DNA from: Bordetella parapertussis | GTDB lineage: Bacteria; Pseudomonadota; Gammaproteobacteria; Burkholderiales; SG8-39 | Length of the DNA stretch: 55,557 bases | Direction: 5' to 3' | Assembly (NCBI GenBank): GCA_945861875.1 | Contig: CAMAWC010000013.1 | Location: forward strand, 1 to 55,557 | Shown: positions 15,709-23,023 of the stretch, piece by piece | How positions within the stretch are numbered: the stretch's first letter is position 1 | Layout of the letters: the number at the start of each line of letters is the position of its first letter | Notes under the pieces: model-generated | What the model was told of the DNA's origin: nothing | The model's database searches: none | The model's input: only the letters and a program-made list of their open reading frames with translations | Position numbers and translations under genes: made by a program

Positions 15709-18113
15709 GCGGGCTCAACCGTAGAGAAGACAACCGGCTGGTGCGCGGCCACGGGTGCTTTGTGGACGACGAGCAGGGATCGCGCGACCTGCATGTGGCG
15801 ATTGTGCGCTCGCCATACGCGCACGCGCGCATCCTCTCCGTTGATATCTCCGAGGCGCAGCGCATCCCCGGGGTAGTGTGCTGCCTCACCGGCGAAGAGG
15901 TGAAGGCGCTCTCGTCACGCTTTCCGTCGATGGCGCCTCCACCGGCCAACGGCATCGTAGATTTCTGCATGGCCATCGACAAGGCCCGCTTCCAGGGAGA
16001 GCCCGTAGTCGCGATCGCAGCCACCTCCCCCGCCATCGCGGCGGATGCGGCCGAGGCGGTACGCGTCGAATACGAACCGCTGGACGCGGTCACTAACGCG
16101 GTCGATGCCCTACTTACCAGCGTATTGCTCCACGAGGAAGTGGGAACCAACCAGACATTTTCTTCGGTGTTCGAGTGGGGAGAGGTTGACAAGGCGTTCG
16201 AGCAAGCCGACGTGGTCGTTCGCATTGACCGGCTGCATTTTCATCGCTTCTCCAGCACACCGTTGGAGAACTACGCAGTCGTGACCACATGGGAAGCCAG
16301 CGGCCGGCTGGACGTGTTCTGCAACATCATACAGCCTGGTATCGCCATCAAGTTCCTTGCGCCTGCGCTGGGGATATCGCCGGAGCAGCTGCGCATCCGG
16401 ACCCACGACATCGGCGGCGGCTTTGGTATCAAGCAGAACCTTTATCCATACATCATCATCTGCGCGCTGCTGTCCAGGAAGGCCGGGAACCGGTCGGTCA
16501 AGTGGATCGAGACACGGCGCGAGCACATGCAGGCCAGCGCCCACGGCAACGAACGTACGTTCCTGGACACCGAGGTAGCGCTGAAGACCGACGGCGAGAT
16601 TACAGCCATCCGCTCGCGGCACGTGGACGACTGCGGTGCCTATCCGCGCTACGAGCCGCTTGGATGCGTGATCTGGTCGCAAGTGGCACCGGGCACGCTC
16701 AAGCTGGCGAACCTTCGCATCGACATGCAGCAGGCGGTGACCAACAAGTGCCCAGTCGGGCCGAACCGCGGCTTCTCGCGAATGCAGCATGTCTGGTTCC
16801 TCGAGCGCGTGATCGACATCTGCGGCCACCGTATGGGCATTCCCGCCGACGAGATCCGACGGCGCAACTATGTGCCGGAATTTCCGTGGACCACACCCAA
16901 CGGTTGCGTCTACGACTCGGGCGACTACCACGCGATGCTGACGAAAGCCCAGGAGCTGATTGGTTGGAGTGCGTGGGAGGAGCGGATTGCGGCGATGCGC
17001 GGGCAAGGGCGCATCGTGGGGATGGGCATTGGAACGGCTTTGGACTCGGGTACCAACAACTTCGGCCAGTCGCGCATAATCAATCCAAACTCGCCGTTCA
17101 CAGGAAACTCGGAGATGGCAAACGTGCGCCTCGGCGTGGACGGCCGCCTCACGGTGGCCGTGGGCTCGGTCCCGCAGGGGCAGAGCCACGAGACGATCGC
17201 CGCGCTGGTCGTTGCACGGGAGTTCGGCATCGGCGAGGACTGGGTGATGGTTCAGGTCGGATTTGACACGGAGCGCAACACCCACACCTCACACTCCGGG
17301 ACCTACGCCAGCCAGTTCGTCGTCACCAGCCTCGGCGCTATACACGGCGCGTGCGGCCTGCTGCGCACGGAGCTGCTTCGAATGGCTGCGCACGTGCTGA
17401 AGGCCGATCCGTCCACGATGACGATCGCCGCTGTCAAAGGCGTGCCGTCCGTTTCCCGCAGCGATGGCATGTCGGTGAGTTTCGCGGAGCTCTCGACCAT
17501 CGTGAACATGCGCACCGCTGGCATGGCGGCAGAAATCTCCGACATTACGCTGAACGCGCGTTACATTTATCGCCCCCCGTTCGAGTTGCCCGATGTGAAG
17601 CGCAAGTACGGCAACCTCACCCTCACCTATGCGTGCCAGGTGCACATCGCAGTGATTGAGGTGGATCCGGACACCCATAACCTGCACATCCTGGACTACT
17701 CCGCAGTGGACGACTGTGGGCGAGTCATTAGCCACACGATCGTGCGCGGACAGGTGCTGGGCAGCGCGGCGCACGGGATCGGCGCGGCACTGATGGAATC
17801 ACTGGACTACGACGAGCATGGGAACCTGCTGACCAGTTCGTTCAGCGACTATTGCCCGATCACCATCCTGAACATGCCGACGATCAAGTACGGAAACCTG
17901 GAGTCGCCCTCGCCTTTCACCTTCAACGGCGCGAAAGGAATGGGGGAAGGCGGCGGCGGGCCGCTGCACACGCTTTGCGCTGCGCTCCAGGATGCCCTGA
18001 ATTCGCGCGGCATTGTCGTGAGCGACTCGCACCACAGCCCCAGCGACCTTTTCGAGGCCATCCATCGCGGGGCAAAGGGTGCGCGCGTGGAAGTGTCGCG
18101 CCGGACCACCTGA
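15705..18113 (+). CDS. Molybdenum hydroxylase large subunit (xanthine dehydrogenase family)
   Basis: About 802 residues, the usual size of the Moco-binding subunit. RREDNRLVRGHGCFVDD opens the protein. The hammerhead domain carries VRSPYAHARILSVD. THDIGGGFGIKQN (near residue 236-244) is the first molybdopterin-contact loop. GMGEGGGGP near residue 745 supplies the catalytic Glu. The CO dehydrogenase loop AYxCSFR is absent; the corresponding place reads VGPNRGFSRMQ, so this is not a CO dehydrogenase and has an unusual substrate pocket. No signal peptide is present, so the complex acts in the cytoplasm. It ends the operon begun at 8710. The substrate is probably a hydroxylatable aromatic or heterocyclic compound brought in by the ABC importer. 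Confidence 0.92.
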   Translation: MSGLNRREDNRLVRGHGCFVDDEQGSRDLHVAIVRSPYAHARILSVDISEAQRIPGVVCCLTGEEVKALSSRFPSMAPPPANGIVDFCMAIDKARFQGEPVVAIAATSPAIAADAAEAVRVEYEPLDAVTNAVDALLTSVLLHEEVGTNQTFSSVFEWGEVDKAFEQADVVVRIDRLHFHRFSSTPLENYAVVTTWEASGRLDVFCNIIQPGIAIKFLAPALGISPEQLRIRTHDIGGGFGIKQNLYPYIIICALLSRKAGNRSVKWIETRREHMQASAHGNERTFLDTEVALKTDGEITAIRSRHVDDCGAYPRYEPLGCVIWSQVAPGTLKLANLRIDMQQAVTNKCPVGPNRGFSRMQHVWFLERVIDICGHRMGIPADEIRRRNYVPEFPWTTPNGCVYDSGDYHAMLTKAQELIGWSAWEERIAAMRGQGRIVGMGIGTALDSGTNNFGQSRIINPNSPFTGNSEMANVRLGVDGRLTVAVGSVPQGQSHETIAALVVAREFGIGEDWVMVQVGFDTERNTHTSHSGTYASQFVVTSLGAIHGACGLLRTELLRMAAHVLKADPSTMTIAAVKGVPSVSRSDGMSVSFAELSTIVNMRTAGMAAEISDITLNARYIYRPPFELPDVKRKYGNLTLTYACQVHIAVIEVDPDTHNLHILDYSAVDDCGRVISHTIVRGQVLGSAAHGIGAALMESLDYDEHGNLLTSSFSDYCPITILNMPTIKYGNLESPSPFTFNGAKGMGEGGGGPLHTLCAALQDALNSRGIVVSDSHHSPSDLFEAIHRGAKGARVEVSRRTT

Positions 18114-18172
18114 TTTTCGGCAATCAGGCTTTTGAGCCGCACCGGCGGCGGGCCCAAGCACCCAGCGCCTTG

Positions 18173-18202
18173 GAATGAAACGTTACGAAACATGTTATAA
18201 AT
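18173..18202 (+). promoter_or_regulatory. Putative promoter with operator motif (site d) upstream of gntR copy 2
   Basis: TATAAA (18196-18201) is a good -10 box; the -35 region is weak (ATGAAA at 18175, spacer 15). The 22 bases from 18180 to 18201 align without gaps to 5020-5041 of site a with 17 matches, including ATGTTATAAA. The first half, CGTTAC, matches TGTTAC of site a. The start codon of gntR copy 2 is about 50 bases downstream. Confidence 0.55.
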
Positions 18203-18253
18203 CGACCACATACCAGAGAGGCTCCGGCGAGGGCGACAAGGAGAACGCAGGGC

Positions 18254-18958
18254 ATGGAGCCGCAGCGCAAACGTATTGATCTGAAGGAACCGAGGCGCAA
18301 CACCGGTTCGAAGCGGGACCAGGCGATCATCGAATCGCTACCCAAGGGATCGCTTGGCGACGAAGCCTACGAGGCGATCAAGTGGCAAATCCTCGCGATG
18401 GAACTGGCTCCTGGGACCTTTCTTAATGTCCAGGAGCTTTCGGATCGGCTTGGCCTGGGGCGATCGCCGGTGCATTACGCGGTGCACCGGCTGCAGCATG
18501 ATGGCCTGCTCGAGGTTATCCAGCGCAAGGGAATCCTGGTGCGCTCATGGTCGCCAAAGGAAGTCGACCAGGTAGTCGAAGCGCGCATCCCGCTGGAAGT
18601 GGCGATGGTGCGGCTTGCCGCTGAGCGTGCCACTGATGCGCAATTGCGCGCGCTCAAGGCGCGGCTGGCTGAGGGCAAAAAGCTGGTGGCGGCAAGAGAC
18701 CGTCAGGGATTGATGGAGCTTGACCAGGATTTTCACCGCGGCCTTGCCGAGTGCGCCGACAATCCGGTCATTGCCGAAGTTCTTAATATGCTGCACCAGC
18801 GCTCCACGCCTTTGTGGTCCACCGCCGTAGCGGGTCAACGCGACTACGCCAAGGTGCAGGAGCAACATGAAAAGGTGCTGGCGTGCATCGCGGCCCGCGA
18901 CGCGGACGGTGCCGCTGGGGCGATTCGCCTGCACTTGCAGGCGCTGGTGCGCAGCTAG
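18254..18958 (+). CDS. GntR-family (FCD type) transcriptional regulator, copy 2
   Basis: This is the paralogue of the regulator at 6175. The two are the same length (234 residues) and about 85% identical by eye from the PKGSLGDEAYEAIKWQIL segment on; the first 30 residues are only loosely similar. The winged helix, including RSPVHYAVHRLQHDGLLEV, is identical, so both should bind the same operators. Most differences lie in the linker (SPKEVDQVV for SPQAINHVV) and scattered across the FCD ligand domain, so the ligands may differ. Its own upstream region carries site d. The stop codon overlaps the stop of the convergent broken receptor as CTAG. Confidence 0.92.
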   Translation: MEPQRKRIDLKEPRRNTGSKRDQAIIESLPKGSLGDEAYEAIKWQILAMELAPGTFLNVQELSDRLGLGRSPVHYAVHRLQHDGLLEVIQRKGILVRSWSPKEVDQVVEARIPLEVAMVRLAAERATDAQLRALKARLAEGKKLVAARDRQGLMELDQDFHRGLAECADNPVIAEVLNMLHQRSTPLWSTAVAGQRDYAKVQEQHEKVLACIAARDADGAAGAIRLHLQALVRS

Positions 18959-19705
18959 TCGGCGCGCGCACCCGAATGGCACAAGAGACGTCCCCATTTT
19001 TCCGTCTCGGCCTGGATATGACACGCGAACTCGTCGGAGCTCATGGCGCGTAATTCGACGCTCAGCGCGGCAAAGCGCGCTTGCATTTCGGGCTTGCGCA
19101 GCGCCGCCCGGTCCGCAGGCCGGCCTGCGCAGGCGCGCTGCCTTTGTAGGGTACGTGGACGATGTCCACACCCGCCATGGATTTGAACAGCGCGAGGGCA
19201 AGATGCCCGGTAGAGCCGTTGCCCTGCGAAGCGGCCGATATTTTTCCGCGATTGGCCTTGGCGCAGTCGATGAGTTCCATCAGGTTTGCAGCGGGCAGCG
19301 AAGGATGAGCGACCAGCATGAGCGGTGCGATGGCAACGATTGTCACCGGGGCGAACGCCGTCTTCGGGTCAAAAGAGAGCACTGCGTAAAGGCTGGCGTT
19401 GATGGCGAGCGGGCCGGGCGGCGTGATCAGCATGGCGTATCCGTCGGGCGGACTCTTGATGCTGATTTGCGCGCCAAGGTTGCCGTTGGCGCCCGGACGG
19501 TTTTCGGCCGCGGCAGGCTGCGCAAGGGATCGGCCGAGCTCATCGGCGAGGTTGCGGGCGAGTGTATCGTCGGTACCCCCCCGGCGGATTGGTCGCGATG
19601 ATGCGAATGGGGCGGACCGGGCAGGGCTGCGCCTGCGCTCCGGGCGGGGCGAGACAGGCAATCGACAGCGCAATGGTGAATACTGAGCTTGCGGTCAGGC
19701 AAAAG
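18955..19705 (-). pseudogene. Bug/TctC receptor relic, internal deletion plus frameshift (copy of the 6887-7918 gene)
   Basis: On the minus strand the N-terminal part reads a signal peptide (VFTIALSIACLAPPGAQAQ) and VRPIRIIATNPPGG. A run of seven C/G at 19576-19582 then shifts the frame; six would restore it. The next frame follows the receptor at 6887-7918 closely, through NRPGANGNLGAQ and VDIVHVPYKGSAPA. Near 19107-19135 about 260 bases are missing compared with that gene; the junction holds the 14-base palindrome GCAGGCCGGCCTGC (19115-19128). The end resumes with RKPE and stops with GARAD at 18955. No start codon in the signal-peptide frame is evident. It is not expected to make a working protein. 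Confidence 0.82.
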
Positions 19706-19713
19706 CATAGTAA

Positions 19714-19746
19714 TTGCGAATCTGTAAAATATCACGTAACATTCAT
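19714..19746 (+). promoter_or_regulatory. Promoter with embedded operator motif (site c) upstream of the cupin gene
   Basis: TTGCGA (19714-19719) and TAACAT (19737-19742) are separated by 17 bases, the same layout as site b. AATATCACGTAACATTCAT (19728-19746) differs from site b by one base; its reverse complement contains ATGTTACGTGATAT, the core of site a. CAAGGAGCCGCA at 19791-19802, the ribosome site of the cupin gene, is identical to 8644-8655. It probably drives the operon starting at 19804 under GntR control. Confidence 0.7.
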
Positions 19747-19803
19747 CAACACCATACATCGACACCGCACGTCATTACGCACGTCATCAACAAGGAGCCG
19801 CAC

Positions 19804-20370
19804 GTGGCTAAGCGCACCAAGGAATTGCTGATCCCGCAGAACAAGCTGGACCCGAAAAAATGGAAAACCACTCCCGCCGGTTTCCAGATCTACACCCTCT
19901 GGCAGCATCCTGAAACCGGCGCGACGATCTCGCTGTTCAAATGCCCCAAGGGCTCGGGCGTGCCGGTCCGGCACGTGCACGCATCCAACCAGTTCATGTA
20001 CTGTCTCGAAGGCGAATACGCCTACACAACGACCGGCGTGGTGCTCAAGCCGGGCAGCTTTTACATGAACCCCAAGGGCCACCCGCACGGCCCGACCATG
20101 GCTCGCAAGGATTCACTCATGCTGGAAATGTACGACGGCCCGCATTACTTCGAGCGTCCGGTGTACCACTCCGAAAAAACGGTCGGCCCGATCGCCGCCG
20201 CCGTAAAAAAGGCCAAAAAGAAGACCACTACCAAACAGGCGGTCCCGGCAAAGAAAAAAACATCCGCCGGCAAAGCAGTCGGCGCGACGCGCACCAAGAC
20301 CGCAAAGAAGGGTAGCAAAGCCGCAAAGGCCATAAAATCTGCGAAGCCGGCAAAGCGGACAAAGCGTTAA
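19804..20370 (+). CDS. Cupin protein with Lys/Ala-rich histone-H1-like tail
   Basis: The 188-residue protein starts at GTG 19804 behind AAGGAGCCGCAC. Residues 1-125 form a single cupin barrel: PVRHVHASNQFMYCLEGEY gives the first metal-binding motif (two His and a Glu), and MNPKGHPHGP gives the second with His. From about residue 132 to the end the chain is almost only Lys, Ala, Thr, Ser and Gly (KKAKKKTTTKQ, AKKGSKAAKAIK), like bacterial histone-H1 homologues and AlgP tails. The cupin could be a metal-dependent enzyme or sensor; the tail would bind nucleic acid or other polyanions. It is first after site c and precedes the ABC importer genes. Expansion or contraction of the tail repeats would be expected between strains. 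Confidence 0.85.
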   Translation: MAKRTKELLIPQNKLDPKKWKTTPAGFQIYTLWQHPETGATISLFKCPKGSGVPVRHVHASNQFMYCLEGEYAYTTTGVVLKPGSFYMNPKGHPHGPTMARKDSLMLEMYDGPHYFERPVYHSEKTVGPIAAAVKKAKKKTTTKQAVPAKKKTSAGKAVGATRTKTAKKGSKAAKAIKSAKPAKRTKR

Positions 20371-20431
20371 AGGGATTCTTGCAGCTGACAGTTAACCAAC
20401 CGTTGACGGACTACGACCGGAGGGATATGCC

Positions 20432-21451
20432 ATGTTGAGAGCAATGCTGATTTGCATCCTGGGACTCGCGCTGGTGGGACCGGGCGCGGGCCGTGTCGCG
20501 CTGGCGCAGGACAAGCCGCTGACCGAAGTCACGCTGACGCTGGACTTTATTGTGCTCGGCCGCCACGCGCCCTGGTATGTGGCCCTCGCCAAGGGCTACT
20601 ACAAGGATGCCGGACTGAACGTGAAGATCATCCCGGCGCAGGGCACCGCGCAGGCGATCCAGGCGCTGGAGGCCAACGTCGCGCAGTTCGCCTTTACCGA
20701 CGTGCCGGCACTGGTGCAGGCGCGCGCGCGCGGCGCATCGACGGCCAAGGTCGTCGCGGTCAACTACCAGAAGGCGCCTTACGCGATTTTCTCGCTCAAC
20801 CCTGGCGCCAACGTCACCACTGTCGAGCAGTTGAAGGGCCTCGAGGTTGCGAGTGGTGCGGGCAGCTTCACGCCCAAGGTCATACAGGGCTTCATGAAGG
20901 AAAAGGGCGTCGATCCCTCCACGGTCAAGTTTACGAACGTTGACGGTTCGGCGCGCGTGGCCATGCTGCTGTCGGGCAAGATGCCGTCGATCGAAACCTT
21001 CATCCTTGCGCAACCGGGCATCAAGCGCAGCCTGCAGTCGGGCGAGCTCAAGACCTTCCTGCTCGCCGACCAGGGCCTGGAGCTTTACGCCAACGGCATC
21101 CTCGCGCGCGACTCGCTGATCAAGAGCAATCCTGAGCTGGTGCGCGCCTTTGTGCGCGCGTCGCTGCTCGGATGGAAGGACGCTCTCGCAAATCCGGAGC
21201 AGGCGGCCGACCTGCAGCTGCAGTACGCCAAGGCCCTCAACCGCGACACCATCATCGACGAGCTCAAGATCGTGCGCGACCTCGCGGTAACGGCCGATAC
21301 GCGCGCCAAGGGTCTCGGCTGGATGGACGCGGGCAAGATGAAAAAGAGCCTGGACTTTGTGGTGCAGAACATCGGCGTCGAGGGCGCCGCCCCGGCGCTT
21401 GCAGACATCTACAGCGCCGACTTCCTGCCCAAACAGCCCATCACGCCGTAA
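20432..21451 (+). CDS. NMT1/SsuA-type ABC periplasmic binding protein
   Basis: The 339-residue protein has a signal peptide (LICILGLALVGPGAG...ALAQ) and a mature start TEVTLTLDFIVLGRHAPWYVALAKGYYKDAGLNV, the hallmark of the NMT1/SsuA-like binding proteins that carry sulfonates, pyrimidine precursors, nitrate or aromatic acids. The region VEQLKGLEVASGAGSFTPKV fits the ligand loop. ATG 20432 follows GGAGGGATATGCC. The ATPase and permease genes follow directly, so it is a complete importer. A second binding protein of the same type lies on the minus strand at 26356-27393. Confidence 0.92.
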   Translation: MLRAMLICILGLALVGPGAGRVALAQDKPLTEVTLTLDFIVLGRHAPWYVALAKGYYKDAGLNVKIIPAQGTAQAIQALEANVAQFAFTDVPALVQARARGASTAKVVAVNYQKAPYAIFSLNPGANVTTVEQLKGLEVASGAGSFTPKVIQGFMKEKGVDPSTVKFTNVDGSARVAMLLSGKMPSIETFILAQPGIKRSLQSGELKTFLLADQGLELYANGILARDSLIKSNPELVRAFVRASLLGWKDALANPEQAADLQLQYAKALNRDTIIDELKIVRDLAVTADTRAKGLGWMDAGKMKKSLDFVVQNIGVEGAAPALADIYSADFLPKQPITP

Positions 21452-21467
21452 AGCAGGAAAGTCCCGA

Positions 21468-22262
21468 GTGAGCGTCACCGCCGCGCCTTTCGGCGAAATA
21501 GAAAACATCCACAAGCGCTTCCCGGCGCGGGACGGGCACGCGCCATTGGTCGCCATAGACAGCGTCTCGTGCAGCATGGTCGAGGGCGAACTCGTCTCGT
21601 TTCTGGGGCCCAGCGGCTGCGGCAAGACCACCCTCTTACGCATCGTCGCGGGCCTCTCGACCGCCAGCAGCGGTACGGTGCGCATACGCGGCCAGGTCGT
21701 GTCGGGGCCGCAGCGCGATTTTGGATTTGTCTTCCAGTCGCCCAACCTGATGCCCTGGCGCACGGTGCTAGACAATGTGCTCTTCCCGATGGAAATCCTG
21801 CATAAGCGCGACGCGGCGGCGAAGCAACGGGCCGGGGAGCTGCTGGAAATGGTCGGCCTCGCCGGATTTGGCAAGTCGCGACCGCACCAGCTCTCGGGCG
21901 GCATGCAGCAACGCGTGTCGCTGTGCCGGGCGCTCATCCACAAGCCCGCGCTGCTGCTGATGGATGAGCCCTTCGGCGCCCTCGATGAGCTCACGCGCAT
22001 GGAAATGCACGACCTCCTGCTCGACATCCGGCAGCGCACGCGTGCCACGGTGATGTTCGTTACGCACAGTATTTCGGAGGCGGTCTACCTGTCCGACCAG
22101 GTGATGGTGTTCAGCCGGCGGCCGGCGCGCATTGCCGAGCACATCCATGTTGATCTCCCTTATCCGCGCAACGCCGAAATGCGTTACTCGCCGGCCTTCA
22201 CCGAATTTGAGCACCAGGCGAGTGCCGCCCTGGGCGTGCTCAAGGGCAGGCACGCCGCATGA
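21468..22262 (+). CDS. ABC importer ATPase, SsuB/TauB type
   Basis: About 264 residues with one complete nucleotide-binding domain: Walker A LGPSGCGKTTLLRIVAGL, Q-loop VFQSPNLMPWRTVLDNV, signature LSGGMQQRVSLCRAL, Walker B LLLMDEPFGALDELTR and switch His in MFVTHSISEAVYL. All catalytic residues are present. The start GTG 21468 places it 16 bases after the binding-protein stop; the longer frame upstream reads into that gene. The stop overlaps the permease start by four bases (ATGA). It powers uptake by the neighbouring permease and binding protein. Confidence 0.93.
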   Translation: MSVTAAPFGEIENIHKRFPARDGHAPLVAIDSVSCSMVEGELVSFLGPSGCGKTTLLRIVAGLSTASSGTVRIRGQVVSGPQRDFGFVFQSPNLMPWRTVLDNVLFPMEILHKRDAAAKQRAGELLEMVGLAGFGKSRPHQLSGGMQQRVSLCRALIHKPALLLMDEPFGALDELTRMEMHDLLLDIRQRTRATVMFVTHSISEAVYLSDQVMVFSRRPARIAEHIHVDLPYPRNAEMRYSPAFTEFEHQASAALGVLKGRHAA

Positions 22263-23014
22263 AAAAATACCTCTACCCGGTCGTCGGCGCGCTGCTGCTG
22301 CTTGCCGCATGGCATTTTTATGTCGTCGAGTTCAAGGTCTCCATAGCGGTTCTGCCCACCCCGCTGCAGGTGCTCAATGCCGCCATCGCCAAGCGCGGCC
22401 TCCTGCTGAGCGAAGGCTGGATTACCCTCAAGGAATGCGTCTATGGCTTTGCGCTCGCTTTTTTGCTGGGCGTGCCCATTGCCGTGGCGGTGGCCAATTC
22501 GCGCACGCTCAACCAGATGTTCTATCCGCTCTTGATCGCCACGCAGTCGGTACCCAAGGTCGCGCTCGCGCCCATCGTGCTGGTGTGGCTGGGCACCGGC
22601 ATGGAGTCCAAGCTCGCCATGGTCTGGCTGGTGGCATTCTTCCCGATACTGGTGGATACGGCCACCGGGCTGCGCGCAACGCCGCACGACCTGATTGAAC
22701 TGGCGCACTCGCTGCGCGCCTCGCGGCTGCAGATTTTCATGAAGGTGCAATTTCCCGCTTCGCTTCCTTTCGTGCTCGCCGGATGCAAGGTTGCGATCAC
22801 GCTTGCGGTCATCGGCGCGGTGATAGGCGAATTTGTCGGTTCGTCCGAAGGCCTGGGCAACCTGCTGCTGTCGGCCAACTCGCAGGTCGATACACCGCTC
22901 GCCTTTGCCGCGCTCGGCGGCCTGGCGATACTGGGTCTCTTGCTCTACGGCGCGGTGGCGCTTGTTGAACACCTCCTTACGCCGTGGATTTCGTCGTCGC
23001 ACCACAAAGGCTAG
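22259..23014 (+). CDS. ABC importer permease, SsuC/TauC type
   Basis: The 251-residue membrane protein has about six hydrophobic segments. TLKECVYGFALAFLLGVPIAVAVANSRTLNQMFYPLL and LAPIVLVWLGTGMESKLAMVWLVAFFPIL are the BPD_transp_1 core, and the coupling loop with the EAA pattern is seen around DLIELAHSLRASRLQIFMKVQFPASLPFVLAG. It overlaps the ATPase gene by four bases and is followed after nine bases by the dehydrogenase gene. With the two upstream genes it forms the importer. Confidence 0.93.
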   Translation: MKKYLYPVVGALLLLAAWHFYVVEFKVSIAVLPTPLQVLNAAIAKRGLLLSEGWITLKECVYGFALAFLLGVPIAVAVANSRTLNQMFYPLLIATQSVPKVALAPIVLVWLGTGMESKLAMVWLVAFFPILVDTATGLRATPHDLIELAHSLRASRLQIFMKVQFPASLPFVLAGCKVAITLAVIGAVIGEFVGSSEGLGNLLLSANSQVDTPLAFAALGGLAILGLLLYGAVALVEHLLTPWISSSHHKG

Positions 23015-23023
23015 CGTTAAAAA

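Noticed and set aside
13780..18113. CO dehydrogenase (coxMSL) as the identity of the first molybdenum enzyme
   Set aside because: The large subunit lacks the AYxCSFR loop that marks true CO dehydrogenase; only the subunit layout is similar.
20411..22048. A 545-residue minus-strand open frame
   Set aside because: Antisense to the binding protein and ATPase genes, which are clear family members; no domain is seen in the antisense product.
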